Shown here in pieces: positions 28,900-35,581 of a stretch of 35,638 nucleotides of DNA. The notes below the pieces were generated by a model. The model ran no database searches. It saw nothing but the letters and a program-made list of their open reading frames with translations, and was not told where the DNA came from. The DNA comes from a virus. The position numbers and the translations under genes were made by a program. The stretch spans positions 1 to 35,638 of the IMG/VR virus record IMGVR_UViG_3300048029_000435. One strand, 5' to 3'. Numbering within the stretch: the first letter of the stretch is position 1; each line of letters opens with the position of its first letter.

Positions 28900-30026
28900 C
28901 AGAAAAGATGTGTTATCCTAGCCACTTGACCGTGCTTAGGGTGATGAACGAATCCCTCTACTGCCTTCGGTGCGTGCTGATACCCGTTTCGGTGGTGCCA
29001 GCTGTCCGCTCCCGAAGGAGACCGTAGAGATTCTACTGTAACGCCAGGGAAGTCCTTACTAGTTTTGTGATGTACGTGATGTGTGTATACGTACCTGTGT
29101 TCTGTTTGCGACCAGTATAAGGGTGCCTCTGTAGCCATCAGTATTGGCAAGTCGGCAGTTTTCGCACCGTCACCGTGAGTGGTGCCGATGAGATTGTTGC
29201 CATATTTGTAGTATTTCCTGTGGTGTAGGTTGCTGTCGAACGACATGTTCGGCTCCTCCGAGAACCACGTAGCGATGATATCGCACAGGAAGAACCCGTT
29301 GGTGTAGTCGTGATTCGAAGGGTTGAACATGAAGTGTACAGGCGCCACGCCAAGGAGCGTTTCGATGAGGTCTATATACAACTGCTTTGCGAGCAAAAAG
29401 TTGCTAAACCACATACCATCTGTGTCCTGCGGGGTGCCCGAAGTTGTAGTGCGTCGAGGAGAGTCGATGTGCAGGACGTCGTTGCCAGCCACAAAGACAA
29501 TCTGGTCTATGCCAAACGCCTTGCACTTGCTGAGGATGCCATGCACGCCCTCCTTCACGCGGGCCACCGCCATATTGCTGTCGTAAGACTCCCCCGTTTC
29601 GAATGCCATAGACAGCTTGCCGATGTGAATATCGGCAGGGTCGATGACAAGACAATGGGGATTGCTTATGGACTCGTACTCAACTCCGGGGTACTTTGGA
29701 ACATACTCCTTCATAGAGCCAAGGATGCTCTCTTTGATGTCGCTCCAATCTACCTCGTTCTCGTTCTTTACGTGTAGCGAGAAGTGGTCGCCTTTATACC
29801 AGTACGAACTCACACGATCAGCAGGCACGCCGCTCGCCGAAGCGAAGTCGTACATGCTGCTGTGTGAATCGCGGCTCCTCACCAGGTTCGAGATTGACCG
29901 ACGGACGCTATCCTCGGACACACCGAAGTCGTGGTCCTTCATTAGCTCCCTCGCCACCTCCGCGTTCGTAAGACCCTTGCTTCGCAGCTCCAGAATTTTG
30001 TTTAGATGTTCGGAGTATTTACTCAT
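28899..30026 (-). CDS. HTH-metallophosphoesterase, 375 aa
   Basis: Residues about 1-50 form a helix-turn-helix (LELRSKGLTNAEVARELMKD ... EDSVRRSISNLV). The rest is a calcineurin-type metallophosphoesterase with all main metal motifs: DPADIHIGK (Asp132, His134), AGNDVLHID (Asn182, Asp183), NPSNHD (Asn238, His239), THGDG (His284) and HHVHH (His317, His319). DNA-directed nuclease or repair activity is likely because of the HTH, in the manner of SbcD/Mre11-like enzymes, but the substrate is unknown. It is flanked by replication genes and overlaps the next start as TGATG. Confidence 0.85.
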   Translation of the reverse strand: MSKYSEHLNKILELRSKGLTNAEVARELMKDHDFGVSEDSVRRSISNLVRSRDSHSSMYDFASASGVPADRVSSYWYKGDHFSLHVKNENEVDWSDIKESILGSMKEYVPKYPGVEYESISNPHCLVIDPADIHIGKLSMAFETGESYDSNMAVARVKEGVHGILSKCKAFGIDQIVFVAGNDVLHIDSPRRTTTSGTPQDTDGMWFSNFLLAKQLYIDLIETLLGVAPVHFMFNPSNHDYTNGFFLCDIIATWFSEEPNMSFDSNLHHRKYYKYGNNLIGTTHGDGAKTADLPILMATEAPLYWSQTEHRYVYTHHVHHKTSKDFPGVTVESLRSPSGADSWHHRNGYQHAPKAVEGFVHHPKHGQVARITHLF

Positions 30027-30588
30027 TTTTAATTATTTCATAGTTGTCAAGTATCTCCTCCGGACTGTAGCCCATATCTTTCAACCGCAGCATCTTCGAA
30101 AGGTTGACCAGTTGAGACTCCGAGGGGGTCTTTTCCAGCTTAAAATCTATGTCCGAGTTGTAGTTGGATTGCTTGTCCCGCATCCCGCAGATGTCTGCTG
30201 CGGTCATTAGTAAAGCCTCCTCCAAGTACGTATCGTAAACCCTGTCCAAATACACGTTGTGTTCGCATTCGTAGTGTTCGTCTGCGACAGCACTCATGAT
30301 GTCGAGTTTGTCCTTCTCGTAACCGGACATAGAAAAAATCATGTCCGTAGAGGTGGCGTAACTCATGTCCGCGTGATAGGAAACGGGAGCGCGATAATAG
30401 TTCAGAGCATGCGATATCTTCTTATATGGAAGATACAGTTTGTTGCGTAAGAACCACGCTATCAATCGTCGATCAGGACACTTTTTTGGGTCGTCGAATC
30501 CGAACTCACCGAGGATGTCGTTGGTGAGCCAATTTATCTCTTTACTTGTGAGGAACTTGGTTTTATTGAATCGTTCTAAGATGTTCAT
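30019..30588 (-). CDS. Putative DnaA domain IV-like DNA-binding protein, 189 aa
   Basis: Residues about 40-76 (DRRLIAWFLRNKLYLPYKKI then SHALNYYRAPVSYHADM) follow the spacing of the DnaA C-terminal DNA-binding domain, where R...A..L.R.......I...F..RDHTTV.HA is expected; the acidic DHT part is replaced. A C-terminal segment (VNLSKMLRLKDMGYSPEEIL) looks like a second small helical motif. No ATPase domain is present. It directly follows the helicase gene (ATGA overlap), so origin recognition or helicase loading is an attractive but unproven role, supported by DnaA-box-like sites near 4.6 kb. Confidence 0.55.
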   Translation of the reverse strand: MNILERFNKTKFLTSKEINWLTNDILGEFGFDDPKKCPDRRLIAWFLRNKLYLPYKKISHALNYYRAPVSYHADMSYATSTDMIFSMSGYEKDKLDIMSAVADEHYECEHNVYLDRVYDTYLEEALLMTAADICGMRDKQSNYNSDIDFKLEKTPSESQLVNLSKMLRLKDMGYSPEEILDNYEIIKNE

Positions 30589-32006
30589 ATTACATTCACA
30601 AAGGTTGATTTGTAATACTTCTCGTTGACAAGTTTGAACAGGAACTTGTGCTGCCGCTTCCCTGCTGACTCCTGAACGACGCCGTGCGATTTACACTTGC
30701 CTTTCAGGGTACGCATGGTGCCCAGCTTATTCCCGTTCATGCCACAGAAGTAGTTAAACGCTGAAAACAAATCCGATTGATGAATCCACAGGGAGTCCGG
30801 GCCTTCTTCCTTCGCCTTGATAATCTCCAAGCCGCTCGCACCCAGGAACGACAGGAACGTGTCACCGTCATACCGAAGGTCGTCGAGCGCCTGAGCCAAG
30901 GAGTCGGGACGCACCATCCGTCCGAAGTTGTTCTGCATCTCAAGCAAGCAGTCAATCATGTCCATGACCATCTCGCGTTGCTCTTTGGGGGCAGCTAGCT
31001 TCTTTCCGATGAAGGGGTCTCTGTTCTTCTCATCAACAGGATTATTGAATTGGACAATGTCGATACGTCGACTTATCCCGGAGTCACCCAAGGCGTGTGT
31101 AAAGCCAATCTCGTTGGAGGCCACTATGAGCGAGGCACGAGGGACGAAATACTCGACCTCTCGATAGAGTCTACGCCCACTAATCTCTTCCTTCGAAACT
31201 ATTTGCTTTAGTACGTCCTTGTTGCCTAGGTTGCCTGATGCGTCACCGCAGATGCAGAGTATGTGATTGGCTAAGTCGATCCTGTAACGACTCTCGTCTT
31301 TGGTTAGATTCCTCAAATCATCTACTCGGCACGCATTCTGCTTACCTATGGTCGCTACTACTGCGTCAATTAATGTGGACTTTCCGCTCGCACCTACGCC
31401 CATCAGCAACAGCATTCGTTGCGCGTGCATAGGGTCGCCCGCAATCGCATTGATGAACGAAGCCAATACATATCGCCTCATCTCTTCATTAGGGATGATT
31501 TGATTGATGAACTTCGCCCAAATAGCCGATTGCTCTCGGTCGCCACAGTAATTAAACGGTAAGCAGTAGGTAAATACACATCGGTGGTCGTGGCCCTCTA
31601 TGAACTCCAGTTGTGACTGCGATATCATTAATCGCCCGTCCATAAAGTTCAAACCCTTCGGGTTCATGTCGAGGTCGGACCCATACCTGTCCAGGCAGAC
31701 GCCGAGAGACTTCTCGGTTGCCCGCAGGACGTCAGGGTCGTTCGCAAAGGAGATAGGCAGCGAGAGGCGCCGTAAAGCGGCCTCCATTATCTCATACATC
31801 TTTCCTGCCTCGTAATATCTCCCATTGAACAAATGGACCACCTGTCCAAGCATCAAAACAGGGGTGCTCGCCTCGTTCGCCGCCCAATTAATAACGGCGG
31901 CCAACGAAGAAGGCATCGCCTTCTGGGGAATCTTCTTATCCTCCCCAACGAGATCTACCCTTGCTTTGTCTGACATGGATGTAATTTTCTCAATTACCTT
32001 CTCCAT
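30585..32006 (-). CDS. SF3 (D5-like) replicative helicase, 473 aa
   Basis: Superfamily 3 helicase of the D5/phage-plasmid primase type, central to replication in phages lacking DnaB homologues. An N-terminal D5_N-like region (about 60-190) leads to Walker A GVGASGKST (203-211), Walker B LCICGDAS (250-257), sensor Asn298 in VASNEI and arginine fingers in SRRIDI (312-317). The C-terminal 100 residues form a winged-helix-like end (SDLFSAFNYFCGMNGNKLGT). No primase motifs are visible, so priming must come from elsewhere. It overlaps both neighbours (17 bases upstream, ATGA downstream). Confidence 0.88.
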   Translation of the reverse strand: MEKVIEKITSMSDKARVDLVGEDKKIPQKAMPSSLAAVINWAANEASTPVLMLGQVVHLFNGRYYEAGKMYEIMEAALRRLSLPISFANDPDVLRATEKSLGVCLDRYGSDLDMNPKGLNFMDGRLMISQSQLEFIEGHDHRCVFTYCLPFNYCGDREQSAIWAKFINQIIPNEEMRRYVLASFINAIAGDPMHAQRMLLLMGVGASGKSTLIDAVVATIGKQNACRVDDLRNLTKDESRYRIDLANHILCICGDASGNLGNKDVLKQIVSKEEISGRRLYREVEYFVPRASLIVASNEIGFTHALGDSGISRRIDIVQFNNPVDEKNRDPFIGKKLAAPKEQREMVMDMIDCLLEMQNNFGRMVRPDSLAQALDDLRYDGDTFLSFLGASGLEIIKAKEEGPDSLWIHQSDLFSAFNYFCGMNGNKLGTMRTLKGKCKSHGVVQESAGKRQHKFLFKLVNEKYYKSTFVNVI

Positions 32007-32346
32007 CCATTTTGTTGAGCTTACTCTCTAGCCCGTCAAGACGCTCTAATATCATTGACAGCGTCAGGGCTAAAGTGTCCTCGTCTACCGTCTCCTTGTC
32101 GCCCAAGAAGGACAACACGTCTGATTGCAGCTTGAACGAGCCGTCCTCTTTGAATTGGATTTCGGTGCCTGAGATGTCCGTGCGAAAGTCACTGAACGTG
32201 TCCTCCACAATCGTCATCAAGGTCTCCGCGTTATCGTTCTTCATGTCAAGACAGCCCTCTGCTCGCTTAGTGATGATTTCCAACACCTCGCCGAGCAGGA
32301 GGTAACCGTATGCTCGTGTATTTAAGTTAATCTCCGGTCGCGGCAT
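31990..32346 (-). CDS. Hypothetical early protein, 118 aa
   Basis: Starts MPRPEINLNTRAYGYLLLGE. It is mostly helical with an acidic centre (DNAETLMTIVEDTFSDFRTD) and a C-terminal coiled coil (TLSMILERLDGLESKLNKMD). The ATG overlaps the stop of the SSB-like gene as TGATG, and its end overlaps the helicase start by 17 bases. Encoded between SSB-like protein and helicase, it may be a helicase partner; no family recognised. Confidence 0.75.
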   Translation of the reverse strand: MPRPEINLNTRAYGYLLLGEVLEIITKRAEGCLDMKNDNAETLMTIVEDTFSDFRTDISGTEIQFKEDGSFKLQSDVLSFLGDKETVDEDTLALTLSMILERLDGLESKLNKMDGEGN

Positions 32347-32675
32347 CAGAACGGCAGGTCAGGAGTTTGTGTAGACTTTGGTTCTTCGGTCGATGCACCC
32401 TGCTTCGTGGTGTTGGCCTTTCCGCCCATCACCTCCCAGGCTTTGGCATTACCGAGTATTGGAGTTCTTGGGTACTCTCCGCCTGAAGCCTTGACCTGGT
32501 CCCGCACATTCTTGGGCAGGCTTTGGCTTACAAAATAGTCGTTGCCGTACTCGTTGTCCGGCGTGTTCACAAGCTTGACGTCGAGGTAGCGAGCGCCGTT
32601 CTTGCCTTCTACAATATACTGTTGGTCGATCTTGTTCAGGTCGATGGAGATTGAAATACTCTTAGGGATTGTCAT
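32346..32675 (-). CDS. Putative single-stranded DNA-binding protein, 109 aa
   Basis: The body (ISISIDLNKIDQQYIVEGKN, ARYLDVKLVNTPDNEYGNDY, FVSQSLPKNVRDQV, ILGNAKAWEV) has a short beta pattern compatible with an OB fold. It is followed by a disordered polar linker (KANTTKQGASTEEPKSTQTP) and the end DLPF. SSB proteins end in a conserved acidic tip (DDDIPF in E. coli) that recruits partners, and DLPF fits this. I recall the body as a family of unnamed Bacteroidota phage proteins. Location between annealing-like protein and helicase supports the role. Confidence 0.6.
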   Translation of the reverse strand: MTIPKSISISIDLNKIDQQYIVEGKNGARYLDVKLVNTPDNEYGNDYFVSQSLPKNVRDQVKASGGEYPRTPILGNAKAWEVMGGKANTTKQGASTEEPKSTQTPDLPF

Positions 32676-32991
32676 TTTTCGATAGGTTTTTGATGAATTT
32701 ACTAATCTGTTTTTGGGAGGGGTTGGGGATATTCGTGAAGTGCTGCTGATTCATTCTTAGTTTGGTAATCAGCTCCTCCAGCTCTTCTTCAGTGAACTTG
32801 CCTTCCACGATTTGGTTTTCGATTGCTAACTCTTCATTGTCGTCAATTGTTGATGTTCTTAAAAGGTGAAGCAGCCAGGTCTGCGTACTCCATTTTATGT
32901 TTGGGATTCCTGGAAGCTGTGTGTCGAACAGCTCGTCTACCCAATCTCTTTCGTCACTCATTGATTTCGTCTTCGCCGTAAACTCCTTCAA
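32662..32991 (-). CDS. Hypothetical early protein, 109 aa
   Basis: Starts MKEFTAKTKSMSDERDWVDE; the second Met group (MSDERDW, residue 11) is an alternative start. The centre has WSTQTWLLHLLRTSTIDDNE, and the second half is a helical, acidic part (VEGKFTEEELEELITKLRMN) then SQKQISKFIKNLS. It overlaps the upstream gene by 38 bases and the SSB-like gene by 14. Unknown function. Confidence 0.7.
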   Translation of the reverse strand: MKEFTAKTKSMSDERDWVDELFDTQLPGIPNIKWSTQTWLLHLLRTSTIDDNEELAIENQIVEGKFTEEELEELITKLRMNQQHFTNIPNPSQKQISKFIKNLSKNDNP

Positions 32992-33358
32992 GGCTGTAGA
33001 AATCAGACAGTTTGAGGATACAGCGTGACAAGGCGCGTTTCTCCGCCATAGCTACGGGGTAAGCTTGCGCCCCACCTCTTGTATTCTTGGGTGAGGACTC
33101 GCCGTAGGTTTCGATGCGGCGATAGTCCTTGCCGCTTCTTGCCTTACCTATGGCCTTGATTACATACTTAGCATCTTGAGGCGAGCTGAACTCCGAGACC
33201 ACCTCATACGTAATCTCTGCGTTCATGCCTGATTGAATCTTCTCGATGCCTCGGCGCGAGATAATTACGAAGCCCTGTGGGGACTTCCAAAAGTCTGAGG
33301 CTTGCAGCCCGTACTTGTCGGTCAGCGACCTGAATCGTTTCTTTTCGTCGTCTGTCAT
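32954..33358 (-). CDS. Possible single-strand annealing (ERF/Rad52-like) protein, 134 aa
   Basis: The N terminus (DEKKRFRSLTDKYGLQASDF) is followed by a beta part (QGFVIISRRGIEKIQSGMNA, YEVVSEF, DAKYVIKAIGKA) and a conserved-looking helix, AQAYPVAMAEKRALSRCILK, then FYSLEGVYGEDE. The combination of a beta sheet and an AMAEKRALSR-type helix before an acidic end recalls small annealing proteins (Erf, DUF1071), and I know similar unnamed proteins in Bacteroidota elements. The position beside an SSB-like gene suits recombination. Homology is not demonstrated. Confidence 0.5.
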   Translation of the reverse strand: MTDDEKKRFRSLTDKYGLQASDFWKSPQGFVIISRRGIEKIQSGMNAEITYEVVSEFSSPQDAKYVIKAIGKARSGKDYRRIETYGESSPKNTRGGAQAYPVAMAEKRALSRCILKLSDFYSLEGVYGEDEINE

Positions 33359-33382
33359 GATTTTGGGTTTGTAAAGATAGTT

Positions 33383-33562
33383 CTATTTTTTTAAATTCCT
33401 ATAGTCTTCCCATATTTTTTTCCAGTCGGGTTCTGGAGGCATCTTAACGTCCTTCTTGAACGCCTTAAGCGCAAGAGCAGAACGGTACAATGTCACCGAC
33501 CGTGGACAGGGGAAGTCTTCTGTCCACTTAGGGGGGTTCGGCCAGTCTTTAGGTCTCGCCAT
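33383..33562 (-). CDS. Small early protein, 59 aa, Pro/Trp-rich
   Basis: A 59-codon frame begins MARPKDWPNPPKWTEDFPCP and ends IWEDYRNLKK. It carries four tryptophans and many prolines (WPNPPKW; MPPEPDWKKIW), an unusual composition for a chance frame. Its start overlaps the end of the 93-aa gene by 14 bases, as elsewhere in this cluster, and it fills the only space between that gene and the next. No family recognised. Confidence 0.75.
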   Translation of the reverse strand: MARPKDWPNPPKWTEDFPCPRSVTLYRSALALKAFKKDVKMPPEPDWKKIWEDYRNLKK

Positions 33563-33830
33563 CGAGGTGCTTTCTAATCAGTTCCGTGTTCATGCGCATC
33601 TCTCTGTTGAGGTCTTTTCTTAAGTGCTCTATCTGTGAGTACTGCCATTCATTCTCCATGATCAACATCAAACCAAGGGCAGCCACCTCTCTGAGGTTTT
33701 CGTACCTGGCCTTGCCAATCTTCTCAGGAGTACTGGCGCGAATAAAGTCCGCCATATTCAGAAGGTGCGCCTTGAGCTTGTTCCTAGACGCTAAAAACTT
33801 TAATTCGTTCTTATCGTCGTCGGTGATCAT
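33549..33830 (-). CDS. Hypothetical early protein, 93 aa
   Basis: Starts MITDDDKNELKFLASRNKLK. It is helical throughout (AHLLNMADFIRASTPEKIGK, NLREVAALGLMLIMENEWQY, SQIEHLRKDLNREMRMNTEL), suggesting a helical bundle or coiled coil. It overlaps the 40-aa gene upstream by 20 bases and the 59-aa gene downstream by 14. No family recognised. Confidence 0.75.
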   Translation of the reverse strand: MITDDDKNELKFLASRNKLKAHLLNMADFIRASTPEKIGKARYENLREVAALGLMLIMENEWQYSQIEHLRKDLNREMRMNTELIRKHLDGET

Positions 33831-33933
33831 CGCTTGGGGTTATGTTGTGGATTCTCATACGTTCTCGGTACACGCTCTCTGCCCAGTCATTAAAGTCCTT
33901 CGCCGGGTTCACATGAACAGTCGACATAATCAT
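33811..33933 (-). CDS. Small early protein, about 40 aa
   Basis: Begins MIMSTVHVNPAKDFNDWAES (start 33933, or 33927 at the second Met) and ends ITPSDDHRRR. The frame is open further upstream to 34023, but that part shadows the DUF3310 gene, so a start near the latter's end is more likely (44-base overlap). The end overlaps the next ATG by 20 bases. Supported by position between overlapping genes only. Confidence 0.5.
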   Translation of the reverse strand: MIMSTVHVNPAKDFNDWAESVYRERMRIHNITPSDDHRRR

Positions 33934-34237
33934 TGGGGCAGTCGGTGCAATTAGAGTAGAGCCAGTTTGCGACTCGCTCTGCTTCTTCGTCTTCAGAAAG
34001 CGTTTCAAGGTTTTCAATAGCATGGGCTGTAAGTTTTTCTACTTCTTGATTGATTAACAGGTTGAGATAGTGCTTGGCCTTCTTGAGATCGTCAAGACCA
34101 CCCTTGGCTTGCCATCGGCTCACGTACTTTATTACGTTGCCTTCGAGGAAGCCAATGTTGTTCTTCACAATGTACTCCAGAGGCTGCACCTCCATCTTCT
34201 TGTAGTGGTCGCCACCGACCTGGTTCTTGTCTGTCAT
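33890..34237 (-). CDS. DUF3310 (SaV-like) protein, 115 aa
   Basis: The family signature is clear: VGGDHYKKMEVQPLEYIVKN (residues about 7-26), then FLEGNVIKYVSRWQAKGGLD and DLKKAKHYLNLLI. Members are common in phages, sometimes called nucleotide kinases, but without a kinase motif here; the biochemical role is unsettled. The C-terminal 45 residues are acidic and end in a cysteine cluster (YSNCTDCPNDYVDCSCEPGE) with four or five cysteines that could bind a metal ion. The ATG overlaps the previous stop as ATGA. Confidence 0.85.
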   Translation of the reverse strand: MTDKNQVGGDHYKKMEVQPLEYIVKNNIGFLEGNVIKYVSRWQAKGGLDDLKKAKHYLNLLINQEVEKLTAHAIENLETLSEDEEAERVANWLYSNCTDCPNDYVDCSCEPGEGL

Positions 34238-34533
34238 AGTTCTTCTATTTCTCCGTCAGTGTAAATTAAGTAAAGGGGGTGATAGGAAGTCCATCCCTTG
34301 TCGAACACGTCCTCCACGATAAAGAGGATGCTGTTGTCTTCTTGGAACTCAAAGATGAAGTTGTAGTCGATTACGGCGGCCTCTAATTCGTTGTCCTCGT
34401 TGATTCGGCACTTCATGCCGTTGTCCACGATGATTTCTCCAAAGTTGATAGGTCGTTCGAGCCAAGTTTCATTCCTGAGTATCTCAATTGATTCAGCCTG
34501 TGCTTGAGTCGGTTCTGGGGTTTTCCTCCACAT
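34234..34533 (-). CDS. Hypothetical acidic early protein, 99 aa
   Basis: Starts MWRKTPEPTQAQAESIEILR. A beta pattern dominates (GEIIVDNGMKCRINEDNELE, AAVIDYNFIFEFQEDNSILF, IVEDVFDKGW), with many Asp and Glu. The leader ACAAGAGCAATG has the CAAGAA-like element. It overlaps the upstream 57-aa gene by 41 bases and couples to the DUF3310 gene by ATGA. No family recognised. Confidence 0.75.
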   Translation of the reverse strand: MWRKTPEPTQAQAESIEILRNETWLERPINFGEIIVDNGMKCRINEDNELEAAVIDYNFIFEFQEDNSILFIVEDVFDKGWTSYHPLYLIYTDGEIEEL

Positions 34534-34666
34534 TGCTCTTGTTTTTCTGTAAATCTACGGAAATTGTGTCAATCCACAAATCTCCTTGGGTAATTTGAAT
34601 TGTTAAAATTTGTTGTTCGGCATCGTGATGCGTTGTGATCGTGACGCCTTCGTATTCGAGTTTCAT
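34493..34666 (-). CDS. Small early protein, 57 aa
   Basis: A 57-codon frame begins MKLEYEGVTITTHHDAEQQI and ends NPRTDSSTG. The first 40 residues have a regular beta alternation (ILTIQITQGDLWIDTISVDL). Its ATG overlaps the methyltransferase stop as ATGA. No other gene occupies this interval. The long overlap with the following gene makes the exact end functionally uncertain, though the stop is clear. Confidence 0.75.
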   Translation of the reverse strand: MKLEYEGVTITTHHDAEQQILTIQITQGDLWIDTISVDLQKNKSNVEENPRTDSSTG

Positions 34667-35280
34667 TGTTCACAGGATTTTAGAATCTCAAGGCACAGCT
34701 CATGCGGAACCTTGCTACGTTCGTAATTGTTCTTGAGTCCCTGTGTCCCGGTGCTTGACCCACGCGGGGCGGCCTCGTGACACGGAGAACCGTTCTTGCA
34801 CATCTTTCGCGGTATCCAATTGGCTGAGTTCGTCCAAATATCTGTGGGCTTCATTCTTGTATCTCCATACTGGCAGTACGTTACTGTATTGCGGTTTAAG
34901 GATTCCACCTGTGGCATCTTGCGCATCAACCCTCGCGGGTTCTCGATGAACCAATACTTTGGCTGAAGTTCGTTGATAATCTTCAAGGTGTGATCCAGGA
35001 GCTTGATACCGTTCTTCGCGGTGTCGGTTCTTGGAATGTATGCGCCCACTCCACCCGTCCAATGGTGACCAATGGCGGCAACGCTAAACCCCGTGCAGGG
35101 AGGCGATGCCCAGATGATGTCGGGCTTGAACGGGATGTCCCTTGCCTTAACGTCGAGGAAATCTGCGACAAGGTCGATTCCCTCAAAGGCATTGTAGTCG
35201 GTCGTAAAGACCTCGTGACCTCTTGCCTCAGCAATCTTGCTGAACGATCGGCTTCCTGCGAATAACTCAAGTATTTTCAT
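34663..35280 (-). CDS. DNA (cytosine-5) methyltransferase, 205 aa
   Basis: Transfers a methyl group from S-adenosylmethionine to C5 of cytosine in DNA. Motif I LELFAGSRS (4-12), the catalytic motif IV SPPCTGFS (59-66, Cys62) and motif VI FIENPRG (111-117) are clear. At 205 residues it is much shorter than typical Dcm enzymes and has little room for a target recognition domain, as in other small phage methyltransferases. No restriction gene is near, so protection from host restriction or an effect on phage transcription is likelier. It couples by ATGA to both neighbours. Confidence 0.88.
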   Translation of the reverse strand: MKILELFAGSRSFSKIAEARGHEVFTTDYNAFEGIDLVADFLDVKARDIPFKPDIIWASPPCTGFSVAAIGHHWTGGVGAYIPRTDTAKNGIKLLDHTLKIINELQPKYWFIENPRGLMRKMPQVESLNRNTVTYCQYGDTRMKPTDIWTNSANWIPRKMCKNGSPCHEAAPRGSSTGTQGLKNNYERSKVPHELCLEILKSCEQ

Positions 35281-35348
35281 TGCTGTAGGTATTCGATGTA
35301 GTCAACGTATTCGAGGCCGTAAAGGTCTTGCAATTCTTCTATTGTCAT
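35277..35348 (-). CDS. Micro-gene, 23 aa
   Basis: A 23-codon frame, MTIEELQDLYGLEYVDYIEY then LQQ. Its ATG (35348-35346) overlaps the stop of the 78-aa gene as ATGA, and its TGA (35279-35277) overlaps the methyltransferase ATG as ATGA. Such exact linkage on both sides in a space of only 64 bases is hard to obtain by chance. The product would be an acidic amphipathic helix with four tyrosines. It could act as a peptide or simply keep ribosomes coupled to the methyltransferase. Confidence 0.65.
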   Translation of the reverse strand: MTIEELQDLYGLEYVDYIEYLQQ

Positions 35349-35581
35349 TTTACTGGTTCTATGATTTTTTCTTCTAATAAGTAGTCGAGGCTGTCGCAAA
35401 TAACCTCTGCGATATACGTCATCAATAGATCGTTGTCACAAAGAGCGTTTGTCAGCACCTTCTTAAGGTCTTGCTCGCTCAGGGTTACGCCTCGTGACTC
35501 AGCGTACATTTCAACGTCTTCCACGCCCCACATCATAGAGGGACCGATGTAGAAGCCTTCTTTGCTAATTACTGTGTTCAT
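35345..35581 (-). CDS. Hypothetical acidic early protein, 78 aa
   Basis: Starts MNTVISKEGFYIGPSMMWGV. The rest is helical and acidic (EDVEMYAESRGVTLSEQDLK, NALCDNDLLMTYIAEVICDS, LDYLLEEKIIEPVK). The start follows CCCAAGAACAATG and overlaps the upstream 37-aa gene as ATGA; the end couples to the 23-aa gene. The first 29 codons recur at 1-89 because of the contig overlap. No family recognised. Confidence 0.8.
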   Translation of the reverse strand: MNTVISKEGFYIGPSMMWGVEDVEMYAESRGVTLSEQDLKKVLTNALCDNDLLMTYIAEVICDSLDYLLEEKIIEPVK

